Below are positions 29,112-39,590 of a DNA stretch of 64,000 bases, in pieces. The stretch's first letter is position 1; each line of letters opens with the position of its first letter. This DNA is from Saccharomycodes ludwigii (Eukaryota > Ascomycota > Saccharomycetes > Saccharomycodales > Saccharomycodaceae). The stretch is taken from the NCBI RefSeq assembly GCF_020623625.1, contig NC_060200.1:310001-374000 (forward strand), in the 5' to 3' direction. Position numbers and translations under genes: made by a program. A model generated the notes under the pieces. That model saw only the letters and a list, made by a program, of their open reading frames with translations, was not told where the DNA came from and did no database searches.

Positions 29112-31262
29112 TTAATAAATTTCTGTGTTTTCTATGTTAGGTTTGTCCTCCCAACCAGTATACATCAAAGCCATTCTTGTATGTTTATCCAAAGGTTCCT
29201 GTCTCTTAACATGGCGTCTTAAAATATACTCCTGGAAATTTGGCCATAATTCTTTAAATTGGAATTTAGCACGAACCCATAACGGAACATCAAATATCTC
29301 ATCCAATTCTTCCAAAGTCAACATTTTAGTCTCCGGCATAAAAAAATAAACCAAACACCAGCCTATAATATTCCAGCCGGCATAAAACCCAAAAGATCCT
29401 TGTGGGTATAAATGCTTTAACATACTTGGCCAAGTAATTGCCAAAATAAAGTTGAAGCCCCAAAGGACAACCGTAAAAAGTGAGGCACCAATAGCTCTAA
29501 TATAAAGTGGGAAAACTTCACCAGCAATAACGAAGGGAACAACACCCATACCAAAAGAGTAAATGGCAGTGAAAACATAAATACCCATAGAGACAATGCC
29601 AACCCTAGTTTCTTGATCTGGGATCCAAAATGCAAATCCAGTGACAAAAACAAACAAGGCCAACCACGGGAAAGTGTTAAGTAATAAAAATCTTCTACCA
29701 AATCTATCAATCATGAAAAAGGCTGGAATGGCAAAAACAAAATTAATTATACCAAATCCTAGAGACGCGGTTAGTGCCTGAACCCCATCAAAGCCAGATT
29801 TGAGAAAAATAGAACTACTGTAATATGCTTGAATATTAATACTACAAAATTGTTGCATGAAAGCACATATAAAGGCAGTAACAAAAGCATTTCTATTTCT
29901 TCTGACAGTAAACACTTCTTTCAATCTAATAAAATAGGGAATTTCTAGGGAACTTTCCTCCATTATTAAAACATGTTGGTAAAACAAATCGCGACAAGCC
30001 AAAATTTTATGCGATCTCAATTGGACTGTGGACTCATAAGCTTCTAAATATCGACCTTTACCTAGCAACCAACGTGGAGATTCAGGACACCAAGGAATTT
30101 GAATCATAACAAATATAGCAGGTAGCATTGCACTACCCAACATTAATCTCCAATTTAACCCACCATTAACACCATTATCACCAACTTTATAGAAAATTAA
30201 ACTGAAGGCATACCCCCACATGATGCCAAAAGCTGTAAAAGTCTGCCAATTCATAGAAATTACGCCGCGTAACCTCTTAGTGGAGCATTCCGCTAAATAA
30301 ACAGAGGTGGTGGCAGATTTAGGACCAATACCAAAACCTAGAAAGAACCTTACAACGAAGAGATAAACCCAACTATTTGTTGGTGAGAAACCTTGTAGGA
30401 AACAAGTAATAGCAGAGATAGCACATGTTATAAATATGACTTTTTTTCTACCAAGTTTATTGTTTAACCAATCGGTCAACCAACATGAAATACCGGCACA
30501 ACATAAATATGGAGCACCATTTATTAAACCTTCAATCCAGTTATCATGATCACTGCCTGATCCCAACCCAACAGCCTTAGGATAAAATAGGTTAGCCCCG
30601 TTAATAATGCTTTCATCAAAGCCTTGAACTGAGGCTGACATGGCACTGCCGATAATGGCGGCAATTAGTTTTTTAGGAATATTTTTCCATTTGTGATGTA
30701 TTTCATCATAGCAGGCAATTTTTTCCCCTTGGGTCAAAAACTCCATTCTATCAAAATTATTGGGTGATCTAGCCAAAGCTGCAGCTCTGCCAAAAATATC
30801 ATTTTCATTAGGCAAGTTATACTTTAACGCAAAATTGCGACCCATTTCCATAACCTGTTCCTCAGTATATGAACCTAAAACGTTATTTTCATCGACTCCA
30901 TCATTGGCAAGCTTTTTTTGGGATTGTTTAAACACTTTCTTTTTTTTAGTGGATGATTTGGATTTTTTATCGTTATATGAATAAAAATTGGATTTATTGT
31001 AGTTTTCTTTATCATCTGTTGTCGATGAACTATTTATAGACACTTCTTCAAAAATACCTACGTTCGAAGGATGTCTTATTTGATGTGTCTTTGAATCATC
31101 AACTTCAGCATAATTATAGTCATCAGCATCGTACTGATCATAATATTTTGTATTTTTAAAAGTAAATGACGTGTTGTCATTATCTAAGGTTGAGATATTT
31201 TCAATTTCGAAAATACCTTGATCCTTTTTGCTATTTGAGTTTATACTCGAATTATCGAACAT
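29112..31262 (-). CDS. MFS sugar porter with a long cytosolic N-terminal tail
   Basis: This gene encodes 716 aa, longer than usual hexose transporters (about 550-570). A hydrophilic tail of about 190 residues precedes twelve predicted spans. Sugar-porter motifs are seen: NNKLGRKKV after span 2, RFFLGFGIGPKSATTSVYLAE in span 4, CPESPRWLLGKGR in the central loop, QQFCSINIQAYYSS in span 7 (the usual Gly is Ser), DRFGRRFLLL, and PETKMLTLEELDEIF after span 12. The start of the core, NFDRMEFLTQGEKIACYDE, resembles a fungal clade common in filamentous species and non-Saccharomyces yeasts, often annotated as polyol, inositol or quinate-like carriers. It is not an Hxt or Itr protein by eye; substrate is unknown. 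It sits between BRN1 and MRX3, where I recall no transporter in S. cerevisiae, so it is an insertion or an ancestral gene lost there. Confidence 0.88.
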   Translation of the reverse strand: MFDNSSINSNSKKDQGIFEIENISTLDNDNTSFTFKNTKYYDQYDADDYNYAEVDDSKTHQIRHPSNVGIFEEVSINSSSTTDDKENYNKSNFYSYNDKKSKSSTKKKKVFKQSQKKLANDGVDENNVLGSYTEEQVMEMGRNFALKYNLPNENDIFGRAAALARSPNNFDRMEFLTQGEKIACYDEIHHKWKNIPKKLIAAIIGSAMSASVQGFDESIINGANLFYPKAVGLGSGSDHDNWIEGLINGAPYLCCAGISCWLTDWLNNKLGRKKVIFITCAISAITCFLQGFSPTNSWVYLFVVRFFLGFGIGPKSATTSVYLAECSTKRLRGVISMNWQTFTAFGIMWGYAFSLIFYKVGDNGVNGGLNWRLMLGSAMLPAIFVMIQIPWCPESPRWLLGKGRYLEAYESTVQLRSHKILACRDLFYQHVLIMEESSLEIPYFIRLKEVFTVRRNRNAFVTAFICAFMQQFCSINIQAYYSSSIFLKSGFDGVQALTASLGFGIINFVFAIPAFFMIDRFGRRFLLLNTFPWLALFVFVTGFAFWIPDQETRVGIVSMGIYVFTAIYSFGMGVVPFVIAGEVFPLYIRAIGASLFTVVLWGFNFILAITWPSMLKHLYPQGSFGFYAGWNIIGWCLVYFFMPETKMLTLEELDEIFDVPLWVRAKFQFKELWPNFQEYILRRHVKRQEPLDKHTRMALMYTGWEDKPNIENTEIY

Positions 31263-32384
31263 TTTAATTTTTATTTACTGATTTTATTCTCTTTCGCACC
31301 CTCTCTCTATTTGTACCAAAATGATAATAAGAATAAAGATGAAATTGTAAATATTTTATATTTTTTTTTAATCGATATCTGGAAAAAAAAAAAAAAAAAA
31401 AAAAAAGAGAGAGAGGGAAAGTAAAAGAAAAGGAAAATAGAAGGGAAGAAATGAATAGAATTAAAAGATGGTAAGTATTATATATGAAAGAATCATAACT
31501 TTTTCTTTATAGACAATTATTTTCTTAAAATACAACTTTTAGGATTTTATATTTATATATATTTCTTTATACCTAGTTTTTATTTTTATTGTTATATTTT
31601 ATTAAATATATATGTCACTTTAATTTAAATTATGCTTAATATAGTTAGTGTCAGCAATTCCGTGTAATTTTAATGACTATATTATATTCTAAAAAGCAAG
31701 AAGAGAGCAAAAAAAAAAAAAAAACAAAAAACAAAACAAAAAACAATACAGCTGATATCATTTATAACATATAAATATTTTAAAAAAAAGTTAATAGTAA
31801 TGGTTAAGTTACGTGATAATTTAGATTCTTTGATATTAGTAGCATAGTATTTATGTTGATAAATTCTTGAGCATCTTAGTAGAAGTGAAAAAAAAAAAAA
31901 AAAAAAAAATAATAATAATAAAATTAAAAAAAAGGGTATATAAAATATAATTGCGTGTGGGGGGAACAGGGTGTGACTTGGTGATATTAAATAATAAAAA
32001 TAATGTTGCCATTGTAATTAGCCTTACGTCATACTTTTTTTAGTAATAATATAATATTTATTTTTGATATTAGGATAGTCCCTTTTTTACAACTTTAGTA
32101 TATATTGTTTTAAATATTTGTTTTATAAGTGCTTATCAAATCCACTTTGTACAATTGCAATAAAAAATAAAATAAATAGATTTATTATTTAATAGCAAGA
32201 GCCACACAAATAAAGTCCGTTCCTCTCCGTTCCTCTCCGCTCTTCTCTGCTCTTCTCTGCTCTTCTCCGCTCCTCTCCATTCCTCTCCATTCGCCCCTTC
32301 CCCCTCCCCTCCACTCTCCTGAGTATAACCGCAGATAGAATAAATCTACAGTAATGTAAGTTGTACAGATTTTAATCAGTAAAT
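31263..32384. promoter_or_regulatory. Divergent transporter/MRX3 intergenic region
   Basis: These 1122 bp separate two divergent starts. They hold A tracts (31383-31405, 31710-31724, 31888-31908), a G-rich patch GTGTGGGGGGAAC near 31956-31968, and a 10-bp C-rich minisatellite at 32221-32295 close to the MRX3-like start. No additional gene is supported. Confidence 0.7.
32221..32295. repeat. 10-bp CT-rich minisatellite
   Basis: Seven consecutive decamers of the type TCCTCTCCGT, TCTTCTCTGC, TCCTCTCCAT run in exact 10-bp register, then decay into CCCCTTCCCCC. The array is pure pyrimidine except at positions 8-10 of some units, and lies about 90-165 bp upstream of the MRX3-like ATG. Confidence 0.92.
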
Positions 32385-33296
32385 TTGAAAACAATAGATT
32401 TCTTAAAGTTTATGTTTTATACCAACACTCTGAAACATTACTTTACTTCTCCCCCCTCAAAAATAAACTACCCCATCCAGTTTAATAAAAACAACAACAA
32501 CAACAACAACAACAACGACAACATTAAAACATCTATGCCAAACTTTGGATTTTTCTTTAGCAATTTTGTACTTTTACCAACATTAGGATTTACAACAGGG
32601 GTAATTACATTTATCAAACCTTGGCCAACATTGTCAAAAGATGAAATAAACAAGATTAAATCAAATACTTTTACTAACGAAGATGTTTTGTCACGCCTTC
32701 AAAAAGAAACATTACCAGAAATTATAGAAAGTTCAAAAAAAGAAAACAGTACTACAACCGTTGTTTCTCAAGGTCAACTTTTACCATTACCACATCATAA
32801 ATATCATATAGGCAAGGCATTATTGAGTAGAAAGGGGCAAATTGAAATTGACCCAATTATAACTAGGAATAGTGAAGAAGTAAATGCCATATTTCATTTT
32901 GGTAGTGGATTAATTAATGAAAAAGGCTATATTCACAAAGGCATTGTTGCATTAGCTATGGACGAAGTATTATGCTATTGTGGCTTTCCACATTTACCCA
33001 GTAAAAAAGGCGTGACCGCTAAATTAGATTTAGAATATTTGCAGGATATACCTTCGGATACCACTGTTTTATTGAACTGTAAAGTAAAAGAAGTCAAGGG
33101 TAGAAAATGCGTAATCACGGGTGAATTAATTTCACTGCCAAATAGTTATAACGGTAATAGTCATTGGTATGATAATATTTTTTTCGGTAATAATAGAAAT
33201 AACAAGAAGGATTCTACAGTTTATGCTACAGGCAAGTGTATATTAGTCGAACCAAAATGGTTTAAATATTTAAAATGGATTGATATATTTGGTTGA
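32385..33296 (+). CDS. MRX3: Hotdog-fold (4HBT thioesterase-like) protein, likely MRX3 (YBL095W) orthologue
   Basis: The product has 303 aa. The first 80 residues carry a short poly-Asn tract and a hydrophobic segment FGFFFSNFVLLPTLGFTTGV that could be a mitochondrial anchor. The C-terminal half reads as a hotdog-fold thioesterase-like domain: FHFGSGLINEKGYIHKGIVA, where the HxG-like step opens the central helix, LAMDEVLCYCGF, then strands LDLEYLQDIPSDTTVLLNCKVKEVKGRKCVI. The symbol rests mainly on position: it follows BRN1 on the plus strand and precedes ROX3 and RPL32, where S. cerevisiae has YBL095W/MRX3, a 270-aa mitochondrial protein. FMP10, another yeast hotdog protein, is the alternative. 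No enzymatic activity can be asserted. Confidence 0.62.
   Translation: MKTIDFLKFMFYTNTLKHYFTSPPSKINYPIQFNKNNNNNNNNNDNIKTSMPNFGFFFSNFVLLPTLGFTTGVITFIKPWPTLSKDEINKIKSNTFTNEDVLSRLQKETLPEIIESSKKENSTTTVVSQGQLLPLPHHKYHIGKALLSRKGQIEIDPIITRNSEEVNAIFHFGSGLINEKGYIHKGIVALAMDEVLCYCGFPHLPSKKGVTAKLDLEYLQDIPSDTTVLLNCKVKEVKGRKCVITGELISLPNSYNGNSHWYDNIFFGNNRNNKKDSTVYATGKCILVEPKWFKYLKWIDIFG
32490..32517. repeat. AAC trinucleotide run coding Asn
   Basis: About nine AAC units encode the Asn tract near residue 36 of the hotdog protein. Confidence 0.88.
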
Positions 33297-33818
33297 ATTA
33301 ATATCGTAGAAGGTTTATTATTTAACCATTGGTAAAATTATTCGAGTTCTGTTTGACGTTTATCTATAACAAAATGGAGAGAAAGGTTATTGGAATTGTG
33401 GATCGATATTTTTTTTTTTTTTTTTTTTTTTTTTGTAATTTTTTTAATTGCATATTCTTTTCTTAATTAAATTTCTTGAATCTTTTTGAGTAATTCCCGT
33501 AGTACGTTGTAAAAAGTATAGCTTTGTTTAATATTTGGGATGTGTGATGTAAGGATGTTGGAATAATGTCAATTAATGATGATTGTTTTTCTTCTGCTTA
33601 CTTTCCGTCCCCAGAAAAAAAAGATCCAGATTAGGAAAGAGACTTACAGAAATACCTGCACAAGTGATCAAGAAGAGTAAATTACGAAAGTACATAAAAC
33701 ACTCTTTGAAAATTTTTTAATTTATTTTCTTTATTTTTTTTTATTTTTTTGTTATTTTCTTTCTTGGTACATTTTAACGAATTAAACAGAACAAAAAAAA
33801 AAAGCTTGTTTATTGGAC

Positions 33819-33860
<42 letters not shown>

Positions 33861-33983
33861 CGCTAGTAATCATATCCACATCTTTGTTGTTAACCACGTT
33901 TAATATCTGATTTCCGACAAAGAATCGTATACTTCAAAAGTTGATTCTAACTGTTCTTTAAAATTATAAATCCAGCGTAAAGT
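33297..33983. promoter_or_regulatory. GLO3 upstream region
   Basis: These 687 bp between tandem genes contain a T run at about 33411-33434 and a 38-bp pure T run at 33823-33860, about 125 bp before the GLO3 ATG. Long poly(dA:dT) at this distance is typical of nucleosome-free promoters. No gene is seen. Confidence 0.7.
33823..33860. repeat. T38 homopolymer
   Basis: Thirty-eight uninterrupted T residues in the GLO3 promoter; one of the two longest homopolymers in the window. Confidence 0.9.
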
Positions 33984-35459
33984 ATGGCTACAGAGGTTCC
34001 CAAAGAAGTTACTAACAGATTATTCCAGGCACTACAATCAAAACATAGAGAAAATCGTGTTTGTTTTGACTGTGGGTCAAACAATCCAACCTGGACTAGT
34101 GTTCCATTTGGTGTTTTTTTGTGTATTAATTGCAGCGCAGTTCATAGAAACCTGGGCACACACATTACGTTTGTTCAAAGTACTAATCTAGATGTTTGGA
34201 GCGTGGATAACTTGAGAAGATTTAAGTTTGCAGGTAATCATAAAGCAATTGAATATTTCAATAAACATGGTGGCTCTCAGTTTTTATCAAATGGTAGTAA
34301 CGGTAAAAGCAATAACAGATGCGATGCTAGAACTAAATATACTTCTCAAGTAGCTAAAAAATATAAAAAACATTTAGACAGTAAATGTTTACTTGATGAA
34401 GAAAAGTATGGGAACGAAATTGTTTTGGATGATATGGATCAAGATAGTACTGGAGGCGAATCTAACAGCAACAGCAGTAGTACTGATGATTTTTTTGATA
34501 ATTGGAGTAAACCAGCGACACCTAAGGTCTTGACCCCAAGGAATTCTCCCGTCTTACAACATTCACAACAGCAAAATGGGAACAAGAGTAATACAAAAGC
34601 AACTGCCACCAACGCTGCTAGCACAATGAGAAAACCCTTGAGAAGATCTGTAAATAGTAGTGGTAGTAATGGTACAGGTGGTAGTACACAACCTAAACAC
34701 TCTATTTTATCCAGCAGCAGAAAGCCACGAAGCACCAGGATAGCAGCCAATAAAGTATCCAAGGAAGATGCAGATGATTTGTTTGATCAGTTTGAAAAGG
34801 AAGCGCAAGAGGAAAAATTGAACAAAGCTGCAGCAGGAGCTTTAGGATCTGCAACAACAAATGTAAAGATTGTTAAGCATGCTGCAGATGAACCGGATAT
34901 GAAATATAACGCTAACAAAAATGGCAAGAAAGAAGATATTGACAATTTGGAGGATGATTTTGAGGAAGATTTTGAGGATAGCAGTAATGATACAGTAGAA
35001 CAAGATTTGAAGCCTAAATTTGCCCGCTTAGGCTTTGGTATGACTATGAATAATGCTAGTCAGTTGACCAATCAACAGAAGCAGGCCAAAGTGAACTCTG
35101 AAATTAAATACACCGGTAAAGTAGCCAAAAAGTTTGGCGTTCAAAAAGGTATATCATCTGATGAATTTTTCCAAAGAGGATCGTATGATGAAGATGCCAG
35201 TCGTGAGGCCAAAGAAAAATTGCAAAATAATTTTAGTAATGCAACAAGTATTTCATCAGACAGCTATTTTGGTAAAGACAACGAAGACACAGAAGATGGC
35301 GAACAACAACAATATGGTGGAAGAAGAAGTACTAATAGTAATAGTTTTACGAGTAGGATTATTGATGATAACGATGATGATTTTCAAGTATTGAGGGATG
35401 CTGTTGAACAAGGTGCTACTAAATTAGGTAATTATTTGAGAGACTATTTAAGAAATTAA
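33984..35459 (+). CDS. GLO3: ArfGAP Glo3 of COPI vesicle traffic
   Basis: This gene encodes 491 aa (S. cerevisiae Glo3 is 493). Glo3 stimulates GTP hydrolysis by Arf1 on COPI vesicles in Golgi-to-ER retrieval. The ArfGAP zinc finger is complete: Cys27, Cys30, Cys47 and Cys50 in C-x2-C-x16-C-x2-C spacing, with the arginine finger at Arg55 in [13 protein letters not shown]. The central region is Ser/Asn/basic. The Glo3 motif is seen near residues 390-425 with repeated [10 protein letters not shown] and [10 protein letters not shown], which senses the coat and SNARE state. The last residues [11 protein letters not shown] form an amphipathic end typical of Glo3/ArfGAP2/3. GLO3 lies next to the SCS2, AVT6 and SHO1 series on S. 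cerevisiae chromosome V (recalled). Confidence 0.96.
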   Translation: MATEVPKEVTNRLFQALQSKHRENRVCFDCGSNNPTWTSVPFGVFLCINCSAVHRNLGTHITFVQSTNLDVWSVDNLRRFKFAGNHKAIEYFNKHGGSQFLSNGSNGKSNNRCDARTKYTSQVAKKYKKHLDSKCLLDEEKYGNEIVLDDMDQDSTGGESNSNSSSTDDFFDNWSKPATPKVLTPRNSPVLQHSQQQNGNKSNTKATATNAASTMRKPLRRSVNSSGSNGTGGSTQPKHSILSSSRKPRSTRIAANKVSKEDADDLFDQFEKEAQEEKLNKAAAGALGSATTNVKIVKHAADEPDMKYNANKNGKKEDIDNLEDDFEEDFEDSSNDTVEQDLKPKFARLGFGMTMNNASQLTNQQKQAKVNSEIKYTGKVAKKFGVQKGISSDEFFQRGSYDEDASREAKEKLQNNFSNATSISSDSYFGKDNEDTEDGEQQQYGGRRSTNSNSFTSRIIDDNDDDFQVLRDAVEQGATKLGNYLRDYLRN

Positions 35460-36582
35460 GGGGTAATATTATTAGCATTTCGTGTTGTTTTATTTAAATT
35501 TATTTCCTTTTTTCTTTTTCTTCTTTTTTTGGCTTTTATCAATCAAAGTTTTATATTATGTTATTTTGTGTTCCAAAGTTATTTTTTTTAGTATTACAAT
35601 TTTTATATTTTTTTTTCAATTTAATAAATGTAATGATTCTTTTTTCTCTCTTTAGGATCCGAAACTGCAAGCCGAATCACTCGAACAAACATAAAAATAA
35701 GTGGAAGATGTTATGAGGCACTCCGGAAAATCTATGGAAGTTATCAACGATTTTTCCGGATGATTATCTATACATTTTTCGGTATTGGCAAGCTTTTTAA
35801 TATATCAGCAGCATTTGTATAAATAATAGTTTGAAATGAATGTGTTTTATTGTGCTTCCAATTCTAATAAAATAAGTTAAATTAAAATAAAAGTTAAACA
35901 GTTTTTTTATTGTGCTGCGTTGCTGGGAACATTTTCAAATAAAATAGACAAAAAAAAAAAAAAAAAATAAAAAAAAAAATGTTGAAAAAAAAAAAAATTT
36001 TTTTAACAATAATTTAGTACTTTGAAATTGGTTACATGAACGCCATTTTCTTTCTTTCTTTCTTTCTTTTCCTCTTTGTTTATTGTATGTTATAGTAGAA
36101 AACAGAAACAGCAGGCCAGAAGCCAACGAGGATATCTTTTTATAAAAAATAACAAATAAAAAGAAAAAGAAAAAGGTTTTTTTTTTTTTAACATATCATT
36201 ATATAATATTTATATAAATTTCAACGCCTTCTCCACTGTCCCTTTTTTTTTTTTTTTTTTTGCTTTTTTTTTCTTATTTTCCATTTTATTTCCATTTTAT
36301 TTTTTGTTGAATTCAACGTTGATGACCAAAGGGTAAAAGCCAAGAAAAGTCAAATCATATCTATTATATATATTTTCATCGACTATATAAAGAAGTAACA
36401 ACCTCAAGTTATTATTTCTTTCATTTTATTCCGTTTCCTTTTTCCTCAACTTGTTTTTATTTTTAAAGAGAAAAAAAATAAAAATAAAAATTTATCACAT
36501 CTATATTTGACGTACAGCATCTAGGATTGTATAAATAATAGTAATAATAATAATAATAATAACAATAACAATAACAATAAGA
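35460..36582. promoter_or_regulatory. GLO3/ROX3 intergenic region
   Basis: These 1123 bp between tandem genes contain an inverted repeat at 35722-35760, mixed A/T runs at 35950-36004, T runs near 36177-36190 and 36242-36260, and an AATAAC/AAT repeat just before the ROX3 ATG (36540-36580). No protein gene is supported. Confidence 0.65.
35722..35760. repeat. Inverted repeat TCCGGAAAATC / GATTTTTCCGGA
   Basis: Two arms of 11 and 12 bases (35722-35732 and 35749-35760) are complementary apart from a single extra T and are separated by 16 bases. Each arm also holds the 6-bp palindrome TCCGGA. It may be an RNA hairpin or a pair of facing binding sites; neither can be decided from sequence. Confidence 0.75.
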
Positions 36583-37326
36583 ATGACTGAAGATACTATA
36601 CCAGCCTACTACTATTACATAGATCCGCAATCTACAGCCTATTATGATGAACAACAAGCAACAACACCTCCACAGCCCAATCCCATGGAAGATTTAATTT
36701 CTCTATATGGACTAAATGATATAGCAGACAAAGTAGTGAGATACAATTCCGATGGATCTAGAGCTATAAAATTAAGAAAATCATACAAGAATCAAATAAG
36801 TGATGGTATAGCTGGTAAATGGAACAGTTCGAATATACCCACAAGAGCGAAATTTGGAGAAATATCACCGCATATATTCCACATGAATAACATTACCGGT
36901 AATACTAATGGTGCGAATAATGGGTATTGTTGCGAGAATAGTTTTAACACAGATGAACAGAATATCTTTAAACGTTGTGATTGGGATATGTACTCCAGCG
37001 TGATTCAACAATTTGATAGAGCGGGTGCTTTTAACGGAAATGGATCGAATATCAATGGTAGCAATATAGGGTTTGGTGTGGACGACTTAGCATTTGATTT
37101 AGACGGAACGGGTAATGTGAGCAACATTAATGGTAGCAATATTAAAAGAAAGAGGAAAATGCAACAAATGTCTGCGGGTACAATGGATAACAACGTTAGC
37201 ACTGGTACTACAACAAATAATTCTCCAATCGGAACAAACGGTAATACGCCGAGTGACAGTACAGGTAATATTGTTATGACCAGTACATTGGAGACTGATG
37301 ATGCTAAAAGGAGAAGATTGGAGTAG
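36583..37326 (+). CDS. ROX3: Mediator subunit Med19/Rox3
   Basis: This gene encodes 247 aa (S. cerevisiae Rox3 is 220). Rox3 is the Med19 head-module subunit of Mediator and takes part in repression and stress responses. The N-terminus IPAYYYYIDPQSTAYY followed by NPMEDLISLYGLNDIADKV and KLRKSYKNQISDGIAGKW is a clear match to Rox3 as recalled. The block FGVDDLAFDLDGTGN at about 162-176 and the C-terminal AKRRRLE are also conserved. Asn/Gly/Ser linkers account for the extra length, including a repeated NINGSNI motif at about 151-186. In S. cerevisiae ROX3 is divergent from RPL32; here the two are tandem, so ROX3 is inverted. Confidence 0.95.
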   Translation: MTEDTIPAYYYYIDPQSTAYYDEQQATTPPQPNPMEDLISLYGLNDIADKVVRYNSDGSRAIKLRKSYKNQISDGIAGKWNSSNIPTRAKFGEISPHIFHMNNITGNTNGANNGYCCENSFNTDEQNIFKRCDWDMYSSVIQQFDRAGAFNGNGSNINGSNIGFGVDDLAFDLDGTGNVSNINGSNIKRKRKMQQMSAGTMDNNVSTGTTTNNSPIGTNGNTPSDSTGNIVMTSTLETDDAKRRRLE

Positions 37327-38623
37327 AGAGCTATCTTTATTTTTACTAATATATTGTGGTATTAATTGAAGTGTTTAATTTAGTTATACAAAAATCATAT
37401 TTTGAATGAGAAACAAAAAGCAGCAAAGAAAGATGAGTTTATTTTGATTTGTATAAGAAAAGTAAAATAATTTTTATAATATTGATTAATGGATATGTAT
37501 AGGGAAGTAACAGAAATCAATAGAAAGGAATTTGGGTTTGGTGATAACATAATTTTAGTTTTTTTTTTTTTTTTTTTTCTTTTCTATTTAATGCAAATAA
37601 TCTAGATTCTATGATTCGTTTACACAATCATTATTCAAGCTTGCAATGGATTCAATAAGGCCAAAGTACTTGTAAAACACTAAGGGGTTTTTTTTTTCCT
37701 TACTTCTTTGCAATTTTTGAGAAATTGAAAGTATCGGTTTAAAAAAGGAAAATAAATAAATAGCAAATTATACATTAATTTTTTTTTTTTTTTTTTGTCC
37801 AAGATTGAAATTCAAAAATAAAAATAAAAATATGAAAATACACAACCCTAATTTAGGTCAAATATTGAAGAAAAAAAACCTTTTTTTTTAAAAGGAAAAA
37901 GTAAATTATTTGTGACATAGAACATCATTACACCATAAAAACTTTCTAAAAAATATTATTTCAATTTTTATCAATCTCAGTTCAAATGAATAATAATAAT
38001 AATAATAATACTGTATTTTTAAATTAGGTAATATGGGATATTAAGCAGAGATGTATACACTATTTTTTTTTTTTTTGTACGTAAATTTAATAGTATATTT
38101 TCTCCTTGGTGAGTTTGGCTTCTTCTTCTTGTTTTTAGAGCACCAGCCCAAGAAGTTTTCAATAGTATATGCTTCTGCCTAATCTGTTATTTATTTATTT
38201 ATATTTGTACAAAAGATAAAACAAAAAGAATAAGAAAAATAACAGCAATGATGCAGATTCAGATGTTATTTTTTATTTATTTGGTATGCTGTATTATGTT
38301 AGCATTCTTTTTAAACAAAAAAAGAAAAAAAAATTGAAAATTATTTTCTTGTTGAGCTTGCTACCAAAAAAAAGATTTCCCTTCTAGCCACGTTTGTTTT
38401 TTTCTCGCGCTTTCTTATAATTTATTTGCACACAACTGTTGAAATTTAGTATTGTTACCAAAACAATCTTACTTCGACAAAGAGAAAAAAAAAAAAAAAA
38501 AAATGTACATATATTTGATTTATATTATAAATGTTTTTTCTTTTTTTTTTTTTCTTTTTTTTTCTCTCCTTTTTTCTTTCCTATTACTCTTGCTAACTTC
38601 CTTCTAAAAGTTTTTAGTTGCTT
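37327..38623. other. ROX3-RPL32 intergenic region, probable RPL32 promoter
   Basis: About 1.3 kb without a convincing frame. It contains many T runs (37558-37578, 37778-37796), an AAT run near 37988-38011, and AACCCTAA at 37844-37851, which fits the recognition core of Tbf1, a factor used at ribosomal protein genes in some yeasts. A perfect Rap1 consensus was not found here. No snoRNA or tRNA was recognised. Confidence 0.55.
37844..37851. promoter_or_regulatory. AACCCTAA, candidate Tbf1 site
   Basis: Matches the ARCCCTAA core bound by Tbf1. It lies between ROX3 and RPL32, about 780 bp before the likely first splice donor. The match is short and may be chance. Confidence 0.3.
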
Positions 38624-39589
38624 GTATGTGTTGCACTAAATTTGCTTTCTTTCCTTTTTTTTAACTAATATTTGTATTCTTTCCATTTGGAGTTACGTAT
38701 TTACCTTTGTTATGATATTGTAAAAATACTTGTTAATGTGTACGTCTTATTTTCTTTTTTCTTCTTTATCTCTACTAATTACATAAAAGAAACCACAAGT
38801 AAACTACATAGGAATAACGTACGTATTATCCATCACTTTTTTTTTTTAATTGGAAAGCTGAGAGCATAAGTGAAAGAAAAAATTTTGCTCACATTTTTTT
38901 TACCATATATATCATTTAAAAATTGGCAATTTCACCCAGTACAAACGCGTAAGAAATTGACTGTCGATAGTGAGAAAAGTTAAAAATAGCAAGGACCGTT
39001 TGAATCCCGAGAGAATTTAAATTCTTCCATCAAATCTGTGTTAATGAGTTAATTATTAAAAAAAAATATTGTGAGAATATACTAGTAAAGATCAGGAATT
39101 TCAAAAGGGGGAGACGTTAAAATTTAGGAGATTAGTGTTTATGGAAACCTATTGCAATTTTGAAAATGTTTACCTTCCTCCTCTTACTAGAATCGAGGTG
39201 GAGTGTATTGTTTAATTAATTGCTTTTTCCCACAGAGGAGCTGTAATGTTAGATTGCGATGTTTCAGATGCCTTAGTATATTTTGGAGATATAAAAGAAT
39301 GCGTTACAAAAATTTAATATTTTATTTGCGAGAAACTATTAAGTGTATTAATGTTGAATTTTGATACTAAACTTTTGACAATTATATGTGTAAACTGCTT
39401 AGGATTAGAAAAAGGATGCTATTCATTAGTAACTTTTCACTAGTTGGCATTTTGTGGGCCAGTTTTTATTTTGATATATAAAGTTATGCGACATGAAATT
39501 TTTTGATTTTATTTACTAACATTACTTTTCTATTATTGTTATTATGAGAATATATGATAACTATAGCAGAAGAACTTATTGATTTTTAG
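38624..39589 (+). other. Probable intron in the RPL32 5' leader
   Basis: A perfect branch point TACTAAC at 39514-39520 is followed 69 bases later by the acceptor TTTTTAG ending at 39589, one base before the RPL32 ATG at 39591. The only GTATGT donor I find upstream is at 38624-38629, giving an intron of 966 bp. GTACGT alternatives occur at 38077, about 38740 and about 38820. Acceptor and branch point are well supported; the donor is not. The first exon appears to be non-coding, since the protein is complete from 39591. Confidence 0.55.
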
Positions 39590-39590
39590 A

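Noticed and set aside
38672-38869. 65-codon frame upstream of RPL32
   Set aside because: It lies within the probable leader intron and is Phe/Ile/Tyr-rich by composition only.
39237-39300. TTTCCCACAG followed by AGGAGCTG as an alternative RPL32 acceptor or hidden exon
   Set aside because: No TACTAAC precedes it within a normal distance, and the later acceptor at 39589 with a perfect branch point joins directly to the ATG.
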